Positions 28,321 to 37,688 are shown, counted from the first letter of the stretch. The stretch is DNA of 64,000 nt from Myxococcaceae bacterium (GCA_017881265.1 JADGRA010000047.1:54793-118792), one strand, 5' to 3'. Notes: a model not told the origin generated them from the letters alone. Numbers and translations are program-made.

Positions 28321-30309
28321 ATGATGCGCGGGGCAATCCCTGTCCTGCTCCTGGTCTTCGGAGCGATGGCTGGCTGCACCTGCAACGGCGCCGTCTCGCC
28401 CGACATGGACGCGGGCCCTGATGGCGGAGATGCGGGTGCGGACGGAGGTGACGGCGGCAAGCTCGTCGACCCCTGCGCCTATTACTACTGCCCGCCGCCG
28501 AGCACCGACGGTGGGCCCATCAGCATCGGCTTCGGGGGGAGCCCGGACGGGGGCGACGGCGGAAGCAACGGCTTCACGCTCGATGGCGGCTCGGCGGGCA
28601 GCTACGGCAACGGCGTCACGGTGGACCCCAATGGCCGCGTCACGCTGAGCAGCACCGACGTGCAGCTCAACTTCGCGCTCATCGCCAACTGGACGATGGG
28701 CACGGTGTCCAAATACGACACGAAGGACCTGCTGCCGGACGGCGGAATCCACGAGGTGGCGCGCTACATCAGCGTCATCCCCATCGACGGACTCGGCAAC
28801 CCCAACCACTCCAGCTCGGCCCAGACCTACAACCCGAGCCGGACGGCCATCGACATCAACAGCGACTTCTGGGTGGCGAACTTCGCCGCCAACAAAAACC
28901 AGTACTTCTCCGCCACGAAGATTGCGGGCAACACCTACGACTGCGTCGACCGCAACGGGAACGGGAAAATCGACACCAGCTTCGACGACCCGAACACCCC
29001 CGGGGGCACCTACGGCGTCATCGACCCGTCCGAGTACGCCAACCCGGTCGACCCGACGAACGTCCTGCAGTACGACGAGTGCGTCCTCTTCACGCAGGAA
29101 CTCGGAAACATCAACACCAACGGCGCCTTCGGCGAGGGCGCCATCTCCATCGCCGGCGGCTATGAGGGTGCCCCGGGCGACGTCTGGGCGGCCACCTGGC
29201 TGGACCGGAAGGTGTTCCGGCTCGACGCTCGCACCGGCCTGCCCCAGGCCGTGCTCCCGGATGGCGGTGTCTACTTCAACGTGCCGGACATCGAGCCCTA
29301 TGGCGCGGCGGTGGACTCCCTCAACCACCTCTGGGTGGTGGGCCGCGTTACCGACCAACTGGCGCTCATCGACGCGACCTACCCCTTCGCGCTCCTCGCC
29401 GGAAACACCGGCCTGGGCGTCCCTCGCATCACTCCGCCGAGTGGGCAGGGCTTCGTGACGGGCGGCTACGGCATCGCCGTGGACGGGCTGGGCCGCGTCT
29501 GGATTCCCAACTGGCAGAGCGGCCCCTACGCGGTTGCCTTCACGCCGAGCGCGGGCAACCCGGCCGTCGGGTCCTGGACCCAGTACAACTTCGCCGCGCT
29601 CACCAGCGCACAGGGAACGCACATCGCCCGGCCCCGCGGTGTCGCCACCGACGTGGACGGCAAGGTGTGGATGACGTCGGACAGCAAGACCGGCACCAGC
29701 AGCGGCTCGGCGGCCATGGTCTTCGCCATCGACGGACGCGACGGGGGCTACCCCTACTACTTCTCCACTGACGCCGGCCCCAGCCCGCTCATCGATGCGA
29801 CGGATGTCTACAGCAAGACCAGCATCGGCGTCGGACTCGACCAGGACGGCAACCTGTGGATTAACAACTCGAGCGGCAACGTGATGCGCGTGGACCGCAA
29901 CACCGGGGCCGTCATCAAGAGTCCCAACCAGGTCGGCTCGCTCTACAGCTACTCGGACTTCACCGGCTACCAGCTGCGCCACATCACCACCAACCAGGGC
30001 AGCTTCTACCAGACGGTGGCCGGCTGCTCGCGCTTCGCCCAGTGGAACAGCGTCACCTGGGATGCCACGACGCCCGTGAATACCAGCGTGGTGCTTTACG
30101 TGCGCGGCTCCAACAACTTCGACTTCACGCTCAGCCAGCAGTACGGCCCGTGGACGCCCTCGCCGGCCAACCTGCAGGCGGCCCCGGGCCCCGTGCCGCA
30201 GTTCAAGTACCTGCAGCTGCAGTTCGTCCTCGTCTCCAACGACCGGAAGAGCCAGCCGTACCTCAACAGCTTCACCATCAACACCAGCTGCAGCACGCCC
30301 ATCAACTGA
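28321..30309 (+). CDS. Surface lipoprotein with Vgb/NHL-like beta-propeller
   Basis: A 662-residue lipoprotein (signal MMRGAIPVLLLVFGAMAGC, lipobox MAGC). A Cys/Asp/Gly linker with DAGPDGGDAGADGGDGG follows, a spacer very common in myxobacterial lipoproteins. The large middle part has blades with the streptogramin lyase (Vgb)-like pattern: GGYGIAVDGLGRVWIPNWQS, RPRGVATDVDGKVWMTSDS, 'TSIGVGLDQDGNLWINN'. The C-terminus looks like a beta-sandwich ending in a Cys (NTSCSTP). It contains 'CVDRNGNGKIDTSFDDP', a calcium-binding dockerin-like loop. Function unknown. A perfect hairpin follows the stop. Confidence 0.8.
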   Translation: MMRGAIPVLLLVFGAMAGCTCNGAVSPDMDAGPDGGDAGADGGDGGKLVDPCAYYYCPPPSTDGGPISIGFGGSPDGGDGGSNGFTLDGGSAGSYGNGVTVDPNGRVTLSSTDVQLNFALIANWTMGTVSKYDTKDLLPDGGIHEVARYISVIPIDGLGNPNHSSSAQTYNPSRTAIDINSDFWVANFAANKNQYFSATKIAGNTYDCVDRNGNGKIDTSFDDPNTPGGTYGVIDPSEYANPVDPTNVLQYDECVLFTQELGNINTNGAFGEGAISIAGGYEGAPGDVWAATWLDRKVFRLDARTGLPQAVLPDGGVYFNVPDIEPYGAAVDSLNHLWVVGRVTDQLALIDATYPFALLAGNTGLGVPRITPPSGQGFVTGGYGIAVDGLGRVWIPNWQSGPYAVAFTPSAGNPAVGSWTQYNFAALTSAQGTHIARPRGVATDVDGKVWMTSDSKTGTSSGSAAMVFAIDGRDGGYPYYFSTDAGPSPLIDATDVYSKTSIGVGLDQDGNLWINNSSGNVMRVDRNTGAVIKSPNQVGSLYSYSDFTGYQLRHITTNQGSFYQTVAGCSRFAQWNSVTWDATTPVNTSVVLYVRGSNNFDFTLSQQYGPWTPSPANLQAAPGPVPQFKYLQLQFVLVSNDRKSQPYLNSFTINTSCSTPIN

Positions 30310-30310
30310 C

Positions 30311-30330
30311 CTCCCCGCTGTGGCGGGGAG
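30311..30330 (+). terminator. Hairpin after the propeller lipoprotein
   Basis: CTCCCCGC-TGTG-GCGGGGAG: an 8-bp perfect stem with a 4-nt loop, starting 2 nt after the stop. There is no T-run, as usual in this GC-rich window. Confidence 0.55.
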
Positions 30331-30370
30331 GTCCTGCGCTCCCGGCCGACGTGCTAGGAGCGTCGGCAGC

Positions 30371-32014
30371 ATGGCGCGACACGAGAAGGGCAATGGCCGG
30401 GACCGCGCCGCGGCCCGGACGCAGCTGGTTCGCCAGCTGCAGCGCCTGGAGCCCAAGGCGCGTCTGGACGCCCTCACCAGTAGCAAGCGGGCCGCTGCCC
30501 TGGTGCGCAGCCTCCCGGCTGACCGCTTGTATTTCGACATCCTCTCGGTCGGACTGGCCGATGCCACGGATGTGGTGCAGCTAGCGTCCCCGGCCCAGTT
30601 TCAGGCCTTCGTGGACCTGGGTGCCTGGAAGGGCGACCACCTCGACCACCGTGCCCTGCTGGCGTGGATACGCGCCGCCCGCGGGGAGGACACCCCGACC
30701 TTCCGCGCTCAAGTGGCCGGCCTGGACATGGAGCTGGTGGAGTCGCTGCTGCGGGGCCACACCGTCATTCACGACTTGGAGGAGGACCCGGACCTCCACA
30801 TCGAAGGGCTGACGCTGGACTCGGCCGACGGCCGTTACCGGGTGGAGTTCCGTGCCGAGGAGGCACTGGACCAATCCGCCCTTCGGACGCTGCTGCAGGA
30901 CTTCATCGCCGAGGACGCCCTAGGCTTCAGCCGGCTGCTCGAGTCGGCGCGCTGGGCCTTCCCCAGCGAACTCGAGGAACTGGCCTACAACTTCCGCAAC
31001 GCGCGACTGGCGGACCTCGGCTTCCCGGACCCGGAGACCGCGCGCTCCCTCTTCGCCCGGGTGCCACTGCCGCCACCGCCGGCGGAGACGGGCGGCACGG
31101 CGCTGGCCGCGGCGCACCAGCGGCCGCAGCTGCTCGCCGCCGCCCTGGAGGCGCTTACCGCCGATGAACGGGACAACCTCGAGGACGAGCTCCGGACGGT
31201 GGTGAATTCGGTGCTGGTGGACGAGCGGGCAGACGCTGGCGACCCGGAGGCCATCCGCAGCGCCAGCGAGCGCGCCCGGGACACCTTAGAACTAGGCCTC
31301 GAGTACCTCTCGGGGGGCAGCCCCGCCCGTGCGGTGGACGTGGTGCGCGCCGACACCTCCCGCCACGTCTTTCAAGTCGGCTTCACCTTGGGCCTTCTCC
31401 TCAAGCACCGGGCGGACAGGCTTGCGCGGCGCCCCCTGGCCCGGCTGGACGGGCAGCTGCTGCTGTGGCCGGACGCCGCGGCCGCGGTGGAGGCGCTGCG
31501 CCGCCCCCGCCCCCTCCGGGCGCTGCGGGTGGAGGGGGCCGAGCCTGTCCCCTTCCGCAGCCTCCGGGAGGTGCAGGAGACAGAAGGGCTGCTTGGCCGG
31601 GCGGAGCAGCAGCTAGCGGTGTTTTCCGCCCTCCTCGGTGGGACGGAGGAGAAGGCCCGCGCGGCCCTCGCCTCCTTGGGAGAGGACTGGCGGGTGGGAG
31701 GGACGCCGGCCGTGCTGCTGGCAGCACTGGCCCAGGCCGCCCTCGGCGGCGCCCTTCAGGTGGCGCCCGTGCAGAAGGCCCGTGTGGGCGCTCTCGGCGC
31801 CGCGCTTCTCGAGGGGCCGAAGGAGGCCCCCCATCTGCAGAGGACGACGCGAGACCGCCTCGTCCGCGCCCTGGCCGCCCTGGCGCCGGACAGCGGCGAG
31901 GAGGCAGCCCGGCTTGTCGACGCGGGCCTCGAGAAGCTGCTGAGGGAGGCGGGACCGGCGCTCGCGCACGGGGAGTTGCCCCCGCAGCTGTCCACGCTGC
32001 TGCCGGTGCGCTAG
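30371..32014 (+). CDS. DUF6178-like protein
   Basis: A 547-residue, helix-rich, Arg/Glu/Leu-dominated cytosolic protein without signal or membrane segments. The N-terminal part (RLDALTSSKRAAALVRSLPA, then DILSVGLADATDVVQLASPA) looks like what I know as DUF6178 in Myxococcota and deltaproteobacteria; no biochemical function is known to me. ATG 30371 is chosen over 30320 because TAGGAG lies 10 nt upstream and the 17 extra residues overlap the hairpin after the previous gene. It converges on pyrD with 16 nt between stops. Confidence 0.65.
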   Translation: MARHEKGNGRDRAAARTQLVRQLQRLEPKARLDALTSSKRAAALVRSLPADRLYFDILSVGLADATDVVQLASPAQFQAFVDLGAWKGDHLDHRALLAWIRAARGEDTPTFRAQVAGLDMELVESLLRGHTVIHDLEEDPDLHIEGLTLDSADGRYRVEFRAEEALDQSALRTLLQDFIAEDALGFSRLLESARWAFPSELEELAYNFRNARLADLGFPDPETARSLFARVPLPPPPAETGGTALAAAHQRPQLLAAALEALTADERDNLEDELRTVVNSVLVDERADAGDPEAIRSASERARDTLELGLEYLSGGSPARAVDVVRADTSRHVFQVGFTLGLLLKHRADRLARRPLARLDGQLLLWPDAAAAVEALRRPRPLRALRVEGAEPVPFRSLREVQETEGLLGRAEQQLAVFSALLGGTEEKARAALASLGEDWRVGGTPAVLLAALAQAALGGALQVAPVQKARVGALGAALLEGPKEAPHLQRTTRDRLVRALAALAPDSGEEAARLVDAGLEKLLREAGPALAHGELPPQLSTLLPVR

Positions 32015-32030
32015 TCCCAGCCGTCCAGGG

Positions 32031-33119
32031 TCAGTTGCTGCGCACGTCCGCGCCAATGGCGTCTTCGACGCGGCGGTAGCCGTCGCGGGCCAGCAGCGCC
32101 TGAAGGCCCTGCAGCAGCCGGTGCACCAGGCCCGGGCCCTGGTACACCAGGGCCGTGTACAGCTGCACCACCGAGGCGCCGGCGCGCAGCCTTTCGTAGA
32201 CGTCCTCCGGCGTCGCCACCCCGCCCACGCCCCACAGGACAAGTCGACCGGCGGCCCGTCGCGCTGCCCGTCGCAGTGTCTCCGCCGCCAGCGCGCGCAA
32301 GGGGCGCCCGGACAGGCCGCCTTCCTCGGAGGCCAGCGGGTGGGCGAAGGGGCGGGTGATGGTGGTGTTGGTGGCGATAAGGCCCGAGGCCCTGGCCGCA
32401 AGCGCCACGTCCACCACGGCGTCCACCACTTCCGGAGCGAGGTCCGGCGCAATCTTCAGAAGCAGCGGCCGCCCCGGGGCCACCGCGTCCATGCGGGCGC
32501 GCACGGCACCCAGCAGCGCTGCCAGCAACTCCGGCTGCTGCAGCTGACGCAGCATGGGGGTGTTGGGGCTACTGGCATTCACCACCAGGTAGTCGGCGTG
32601 GGGGGCGAGCGCGCTGACGCAGGCCAGGTAGTCCTCGGCCGCATCCTCCAGCGGCGTCGCCTTGTTCTTGCCGATGTTGATGCCTAAGGGGCCGGGCCGC
32701 CACTGGGCCCGGCGCAGGTGGGCGGCTGCCGCCTCCGCGCCGGCGTTGTTGAAGCCGAGGCGGTTGATGAGGGCCCCATACTCCGGCAGCCGGAAGAGGC
32801 GCGGGGCGGGGTTGCCGGGCTGGGGACGGGGGGTGACGGTGCCCACCTCAACCGCGGCGAAGCCGAGCGCGAATAAACCCGAGACGGCGTGGCCGTCCTT
32901 GTCCAGGCCCGCCGCCAGGGCCAGCGGGTGCTCGAACTCCAGCCCCGCCGTTCGCACGCGCAAGTCGACGCTGGTGCCACCCGCTGTCGAGAGGGCCCGC
33001 CGCCGGGCCCGACGACAGAGAGACGGCCAGCGGCCCAGCAGGGCGAGCAGGCCCATGCCCAGTGCGTGGGCGCGCTCGGGCGGCAGCAGGAAGAGAAGCT
33101 TGCGGAAGACGCGGTACAA
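32031..33119 (-). CDS. pyrD: Dihydroorotate dehydrogenase (quinone), class 2
   Basis: A 362-residue FMN enzyme that oxidises dihydroorotate to orotate using quinone at the inner membrane. The N-terminal extension (MYRVFRKLLFLLPPERAHAL) is the membrane-associating helix of class 2. FMN and substrate motifs: LALAAGLDKDGHAV, INRLGFNNAGAEAAA, GINIGKNKATP, YLVVNASSPNTPMLR with the catalytic Ser of class 2 (NASSPNT), LLKIAPDL and GLIATNTTITR. TTG start at 33119. Directly downstream (15 nt) of the adenosine-deaminase-like gene on the same strand, so a nucleotide-metabolism pair. Confidence 0.95.
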   Translation of the reverse strand: MYRVFRKLLFLLPPERAHALGMGLLALLGRWPSLCRRARRRALSTAGGTSVDLRVRTAGLEFEHPLALAAGLDKDGHAVSGLFALGFAAVEVGTVTPRPQPGNPAPRLFRLPEYGALINRLGFNNAGAEAAAAHLRRAQWRPGPLGINIGKNKATPLEDAAEDYLACVSALAPHADYLVVNASSPNTPMLRQLQQPELLAALLGAVRARMDAVAPGRPLLLKIAPDLAPEVVDAVVDVALAARASGLIATNTTITRPFAHPLASEEGGLSGRPLRALAAETLRRAARRAAGRLVLWGVGGVATPEDVYERLRAGASVVQLYTALVYQGPGLVHRLLQGLQALLARDGYRRVEDAIGADVRSN

Positions 33120-33134
33120 GTCGCCAGGGGGGCG

Positions 33135-34130
33135 CTAGGGGATGAAGGACGCCTCGCGGGCGGTGGCCAGGGCGCGGTCCACCTGGGCCGGCGTCATGAT
33201 GCCGTGCATCTCGACCAGCTGCACCTCGGATTGCATGTCCGTCTCCAGCAGGTAGGGCCCATCGGTGTTGAGGGTCACCTTCACCTGCCGGTCCAGCAGC
33301 GTCTGCACAATATGGCGCAGCTCCTCGATGCCGGACACGGCGTGGGTGTGGAGGTTGGACGTCGGGCAGATTTCCAGCACCACGTCCTGCTCGCGCAACG
33401 CACGCATGGCCGACTCGTCATAGGCGGCGCGGATGCCGTGGCCAATGCGGTTGGGCTTCAGCCGCTCCACCACCGCCATGACGCCCTCTGCCCCCGTTCC
33501 CGCCGTCTCCCCGGTATGGACGGTGGTTTTCAAGCCCGCGGCGCGAGCCCTGGCGAACAGGTCGCTGTAGAGGTCGAGCTGCGAAGGGTCCTTCTCCAGT
33601 GCCTCGTTCTCGGTGCCGGCCAGGTCGATGCCCACCACCCCGCGGTGCCGGTAGCGGATGGCCTTGTCGAGGATGATGGCGTTCAGCGCGTGGTCGAACT
33701 CGCGGGCCAGGCAGAAGATGAGGCCGGCCTTCACCCCATACTCCAGCACTGCCCGGTCCATGCCGCGCAGCGAGGCGTGGATGATGTGGTCGAGGTCGAG
33801 CTCGGCATGGAGGTTGCGCTTCATGGGGTTGAAGCGGAGCTCCATCTGGCTCACCCGGCTGCCGCGGTACTCCTTGCCGAAGACTTCGTAGATGCTCCGC
33901 TCCATGGCCATGGGCGAGCTCTGAATCTTCTCCGTCCAGGTGTGCATGATGGCCAGGTAGTCATCGAGGTTGGCCACCTTGTCCGCGCGCGCGGTGATGA
34001 GTTCCACGAATTCGAAATAGTTCTTCGTCGGCAGCTTGAAGCCCTGGGCGTGGGCAATGCTCCAGAGCACATGCGGGGCGACGGCGCCGCCCACGTGGAT
34101 GTGCAAGTCGATGAGGTCGCGCGGGGCCAT
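33135..34130 (-). CDS. Adenosine/adenine deaminase-family amidohydrolase
   Basis: A 331-residue metal-dependent deaminase. Zn ligands are in DLHIHVGGAV (HxH near residue 10) and TTVHTGETAGTGAEG (His, with the catalytic Glu). Others are NRIGHGIRA (His) and VTLNTDGPYL (Zn Asp). Classical adenosine deaminases have two Asp (NTDDP), the second contacting the purine; here it is Gly. It may therefore prefer another aminated purine or nucleoside, or belong to a subfamily in which this is normal. ATG 34130. Divergent from folD with 59 nt between starts, and followed by pyrD. Confidence 0.82.
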   Translation of the reverse strand: MAPRDLIDLHIHVGGAVAPHVLWSIAHAQGFKLPTKNYFEFVELITARADKVANLDDYLAIMHTWTEKIQSSPMAMERSIYEVFGKEYRGSRVSQMELRFNPMKRNLHAELDLDHIIHASLRGMDRAVLEYGVKAGLIFCLAREFDHALNAIILDKAIRYRHRGVVGIDLAGTENEALEKDPSQLDLYSDLFARARAAGLKTTVHTGETAGTGAEGVMAVVERLKPNRIGHGIRAAYDESAMRALREQDVVLEICPTSNLHTHAVSGIEELRHIVQTLLDRQVKVTLNTDGPYLLETDMQSEVQLVEMHGIMTPAQVDRALATAREASFIP

Positions 34131-34170
34131 GGGCGGAAAAGCAGGGTACGCGAGCGACGGTGCGGTCGGC

Positions 34171-34176
34171 TAGAGT
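34171..34176 (+). promoter_or_regulatory. -10-like hexamer upstream of folD
   Basis: TAGAGT, 13 nt before the folD ATG in the 59-nt gap to the divergent deaminase gene. No good -35 is visible. One of a series of TAGNNT hexamers in this window. Confidence 0.3.
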
Positions 34177-34189
34177 GCCCGGCCACGAC

Positions 34190-35041
34190 ATGGCGACCCT
34201 GATTGACGGAAAGGCCATCGCCGCCAAGGTCCGGGCCGAGGTGGCAGCGGGCGTGGCGGAGATGAAGGCGAAGCACGGACTCGTCCCGGGCCTGGCGGTC
34301 ATGCGGATTGGCGAGGACCCGGCGAGCAAGATTTATGTCACCAGCAAGAGAAAGGTGGCGGCCGAGCTTGGCTTCCATGCCCTGGAGGTCCACCTGCCGG
34401 AGGACGTCAGCCACGCGGTGGCCCTCGAGCGGCTTCAGGCCCTCAACGTCGACCCGGCCATCCACGGAATTCTGGTGCAGCTGCCCGTGCCGAAGCAGAT
34501 AGATGCCGACAGCCTGCTGGCAGCGCTCCGTCCGGAGAAGGACGCCGACGGGCTGAATGCCGTCAACGCTGGCCTCTTGGCCCAGGGCCGGGAAACGACG
34601 CTTCCCTGCACTCCCTGGGGCGTCATGCGGATGCTCGAGGAGATTGGCTTCAACCCGATGGGCAAGCGCGCCGTCGTGGTGGGCCGCAGCATTCTTGTGG
34701 GCCGGCCCATGGCGCTGATGCTCGTCAACGCAAGTGCCACCGTCACCATCTGTCACCGAAAGAGCAACCTGCCGGAGGAGGTGGCGCGGGGCGAGCTGGT
34801 GGTGGTGGCGGCCGGCGTCCCGGAGCTGGTGAAAGGCGCCTGGATTCGGCCCGGGGCCGTCGTCATCGACGTCGGGATGAATCGCCTCGCCGATGGGAAG
34901 CTGGTGGGCGACGTGGAATTCGCGGCCGCGGCCGAACGGGCCTCTGCCATCACGCCCGTCCCAGGTGGGGTCGGACCGATGACCATCGCCATGCTGATGA
35001 AGAACGCCCTGCAGAACGCCCAGCGCACGCTTCGGCGTTAG
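34190..35041 (+). CDS. folD: Bifunctional methylenetetrahydrofolate dehydrogenase/cyclohydrolase FolD
   Basis: A 283-residue enzyme interconverting 5,10-methylene-, methenyl- and 10-formyl-THF. Catalytic Lys in SKIYVTSKRKVAAELG (Y-x3-K). HGILVQLPVPKQIDADSLLA and KDADGLNAVNAGLL form the folate site. The NADP site is VVVGRSILVGRPMALML, and the C-terminal PVPGGVGPMTIAMLM is canonical. ATG 34190. Convergent with metF, next to the glycine cleavage operon: a one-carbon gene cluster. Confidence 0.96.
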   Translation: MATLIDGKAIAAKVRAEVAAGVAEMKAKHGLVPGLAVMRIGEDPASKIYVTSKRKVAAELGFHALEVHLPEDVSHAVALERLQALNVDPAIHGILVQLPVPKQIDADSLLAALRPEKDADGLNAVNAGLLAQGRETTLPCTPWGVMRMLEEIGFNPMGKRAVVVGRSILVGRPMALMLVNASATVTICHRKSNLPEEVARGELVVVAAGVPELVKGAWIRPGAVVIDVGMNRLADGKLVGDVEFAAAAERASAITPVPGGVGPMTIAMLMKNALQNAQRTLRR

Positions 35042-35155
35042 GGCGCGCCTGGAAACGGGCACTCTTCCATCGCCGTTGGTGAAGTCGCCGGCTTCGGCTA
35101 TTTGCTCGGGCGAGTGGCTGGCAACGCGGCCTTCCCCTCGAGCGTCTCGGTGCAC

Positions 35156-36028
35156 TCAGCCATCCTGCGCCCGCAGCGCGGTGACAATCATTCGTGAGGC
35201 CGGGCTGCGGTTGAGCGTGTAGAAGTGGATGCCCGGCACGCCTCGTCGCAGCAACTCCGTGCACTGCAGCACCGCGTGCGCCACCCCCAGCTGGATGACG
35301 GCTTGGGCGTCGTGGCGCACGCGTTCCAGGGCAAGCTGCAGGCGCATCGGCACGGTGGCGCCGCACATGCGGGTGAAGCGTGCCAGCTGCTCGAAGTTGG
35401 TGATGGGCATGATGCCCGGGACGATGGGCACGTTGACGCCCAGGCGGCGGGCCCGCTCCAAGAAGTCGAAGTAGAAGGCGTTGTCGAAAAAAATCTGGGT
35501 AATCAGGAAGTCGAGTCCGGCATCCACCTTCGCCTTCAGGTGGCGCAAGTCGTCCTCTCGGGACAGCGTCTCCACGTGCCCCTCGGGGTAGCAGGCGCCG
35601 CCGAGACAGAACGGGTAGTCCCGCTCGCGGATGAAGCCCACCAACTCCGAGGCGTGAGCGAAGCCATCCGGGGCCGGGACGAAGGTGCGGTCACCCGCCG
35701 GAGGGTCCCCGCGCAAAGCGAGGACGTTATCCACCTTGGCGGCGGAAAGCTGGTCGAGAAGGAGCGCCAGGTCTGTCCGGGCGTGGCCCACGCAGGTGAC
35801 GTGGGCCATGGCTTCAATGCCGCGGGCACCGATGGCCTTCACCAGGTCCACCGTCTGGCCGCGCGTGCTGCCCCCCGCCCCGTAGGTGACGGACACGAAG
35901 CCCGGGGCCAGCGGCTCCAAGTCGTCGAGGGTGTGGAGCAGATTCTTCAGCCCTTCTTCCGTCTTCGGGGGGAAGAACTCGAAGGAGAAGCAGGGATTCG
36001 ACGGGTTGAGGCGGTTTCGGATTTTCAT
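35156..36028 (-). CDS. metF: Methylenetetrahydrofolate reductase
   Basis: A 290-residue FAD TIM-barrel that reduces 5,10-methylene-THF to 5-methyl-THF for methionine synthesis. SFEFFPPKTEEG near the N-terminus includes the catalytic Glu. FVSVTYGAGGSTRG and VLALRGDPPAGD (the folate-binding Asp) follow. ACYPEGHVE, FLITQIFFDN and PIVPGIMPITN are family blocks. Length equals E. coli MetF. ATG at 36028. TAGACT lies about 22 nt upstream. Divergent from gcvT across 135 nt. Confidence 0.96.
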   Translation of the reverse strand: MKIRNRLNPSNPCFSFEFFPPKTEEGLKNLLHTLDDLEPLAPGFVSVTYGAGGSTRGQTVDLVKAIGARGIEAMAHVTCVGHARTDLALLLDQLSAAKVDNVLALRGDPPAGDRTFVPAPDGFAHASELVGFIRERDYPFCLGGACYPEGHVETLSREDDLRHLKAKVDAGLDFLITQIFFDNAFYFDFLERARRLGVNVPIVPGIMPITNFEQLARFTRMCGATVPMRLQLALERVRHDAQAVIQLGVAHAVLQCTELLRRGVPGIHFYTLNRSPASRMIVTALRAQDG

Positions 36029-36163
36029 CGCAGACGGTGACTTCTGGCCAGTCTATGTCCCCTCGGCCCGTCCGCGCCGCTTCCTGGGCGCGCTTCGCTG
36101 CCGACGGGGGGGTACGGCAGCGCTTGAATCCGACGGGATGCTCTGGAATGGTGCCCGCCGCCC

Positions 36164-37246
36164 ATGGCACGCAAGACGCCGCTCTACGAGGCTCACCGCG
36201 CCCTCGGCGCCCGGCTGGTGGACTTCGCGGGCTGGGAGATGCCAGTCCAGTACACGTCCGTCATCGCCGAGCACGAGGCCGTCCGCAACGCGGCCGGTCT
36301 CTTCGACGTCTCCCACATGGGGGAGGTGGAATTCCGCGGCGCGGGGGCCCTCGCGTCGGCCAACGCCCTCATCACCAATGATTTGGCCCGGATTGCCGAC
36401 GGCCAGGCCGTCTACGCGGGGCTTTTGAACGAGGCGGGCGGCTTCGTCGACGACGTCGTGGCCTACCGCTTCTCGCCCGAGCGCATCCTCATCTGCGTCA
36501 ATGCCAGTAACCGCGCCAAGGACTTCGCCTGGATGGCCGAACATGCCAAGGGCGTGAAGCCCGTCGACCGCGGCGACGACTATGCCCAGCTGGCCCTCCA
36601 GGGCCCGAAGGCGCCTGCCATTCTCCAGCGCCTGACGCCAGTGCGGCTGGAAGGCATCGCCACCTACCACTTCGCCGAAGGCACGGTGGCCGGGGTGGGG
36701 TGCATTGTTTCGCGCACCGGCTACACCGGCGAGGACGGTTTTGAAGTGTACTGTCCACCGGAGCGCGCGGTGGAGCTGTGGAATGCGCTGCTCGAGGCCG
36801 GCGCCCAGGACGGGCTCCGGCCGGCGGGCCTTGGGGCGCGCGACACCCTGCGCACCGAGATGAAGTACGCCCTGTACGGCAACGACATCGACGACGTCCA
36901 CACGCCGCTGGAGGCGGGCCTCGGGTGGATTGTGAAGTGGGATAAGGGGGACTTCGTCGGCCGGGCTGCGCTGGAGCGTCAGAAGCAGGCCGGCGTCCCG
37001 CGCAAGTTGGTGGGCTTCGAAATGCGCGAGCCCGGAATTCCGCGGCACGGCTACCCGCTTCTGGAAGGCAGCACCGCCGCGGGCGTCGTCACCTCCGGCA
37101 CCATGGGCCCCAGCGTGAAGAAGGCCATCGGGATTGGTTACCTTCCCGCCGCCCTGGCGCGCGAGGGCGCGCAGGTTGCGGTTGAAATTCGTGGCCGCCC
37201 GGTGAAGGCCGAGGTGGTGAAGACGCCCTTCTGGCGCAGGAGCTGA
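36164..37246 (+). CDS. gcvT: Glycine cleavage system T protein (aminomethyltransferase)
   Basis: A 360-residue THF-dependent aminomethyltransferase that takes the aminomethyl group from lipoyl-GcvH, forming methylene-THF and ammonia. RKTPLYEAHRALGARLVDFA is the standard N-terminus. QYTSVIAEHEAVRNAAGLFD, the catalytic-Asp region (LARDTLRTE-like; here LGARDTLRTEMKYALYG) and GFEVYCPPERAVELW are all present. First gene of gcvT-gcvH-gcvP. No Shine-Dalgarno is obvious before ATG 36164. I looked for a glycine riboswitch in the 135-nt upstream gap and saw none. Confidence 0.96.
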   Translation: MARKTPLYEAHRALGARLVDFAGWEMPVQYTSVIAEHEAVRNAAGLFDVSHMGEVEFRGAGALASANALITNDLARIADGQAVYAGLLNEAGGFVDDVVAYRFSPERILICVNASNRAKDFAWMAEHAKGVKPVDRGDDYAQLALQGPKAPAILQRLTPVRLEGIATYHFAEGTVAGVGCIVSRTGYTGEDGFEVYCPPERAVELWNALLEAGAQDGLRPAGLGARDTLRTEMKYALYGNDIDDVHTPLEAGLGWIVKWDKGDFVGRAALERQKQAGVPRKLVGFEMREPGIPRHGYPLLEGSTAAGVVTSGTMGPSVKKAIGIGYLPAALAREGAQVAVEIRGRPVKAEVVKTPFWRRS

Positions 37247-37254
37247 GCGGACCT

Positions 37255-37647
37255 ATGGCCGACAACCCGAAGGACCTTCGCTACACCAAGGAGCACGAGT
37301 GGGCCCGGCGCACGGGCGCGACGGTGGTGGTGGGGGTGACAGCGCACGCCCAGGAGGCGCTGGGCGACGTCGTCTACGTCGACTTGCCCAAGGTGGGGGC
37401 CTCGCTGGTGGCCGGCTCCAGCTTCGGCACGGTCGAGTCCACCAAGGCTGTCAGCGAATTGTTTGCCCCGTTGGGCGGCAAGGTGGTGAAGGTGAACCAG
37501 GCGCTGGCGGATGAGCCTGCCCTCATCAACCAGGACCCCTACGGGAAGGGATGGATTTGTGAAGTCGAGCCGTCCAAGCCCTCGGAGCTGGATGCGCTCA
37601 TGGACGCCGACGCGTACGCCGCCCTGCTGGCCTCGGCTCCGGCCTGA
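37255..37647 (+). CDS. gcvH: Glycine cleavage system H protein
   Basis: A 130-residue lipoyl carrier. DLRYTKEHEWARRTGATVVV opens the family fold, and the lipoylated Lys lies in FGTVESTKAVSELFAP. The C-terminal GWICEVEPSKPSELDALMDA is standard. 8 nt from gcvT. A GC-rich hairpin separates it from gcvP. Confidence 0.97.
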   Translation: MADNPKDLRYTKEHEWARRTGATVVVGVTAHAQEALGDVVYVDLPKVGASLVAGSSFGTVESTKAVSELFAPLGGKVVKVNQALADEPALINQDPYGKGWICEVEPSKPSELDALMDADAYAALLASAPA

Positions 37648-37652
37648 GGGGT

Positions 37653-37688
37653 CTCCCCCGCCCGCGCTGCGGGGCAAGGCGGAGGGGG
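37653..37688 (+). terminator. Hairpin between gcvH and gcvP
   Basis: CTCCCCCGCC (37653-37662) pairs with GGCGGAGGGGG (37678-37688) with one bulge and a 15-nt loop, just after gcvH and 85 nt before gcvP. No T-run. It could lower or protect gcvT-gcvH message ends, so that more H and T than P is made. Confidence 0.4.

Noticed and set aside
36029..36163. Glycine riboswitch before gcvT
   Set aside because: None of the conserved tandem-aptamer sequences or pairing was visible.
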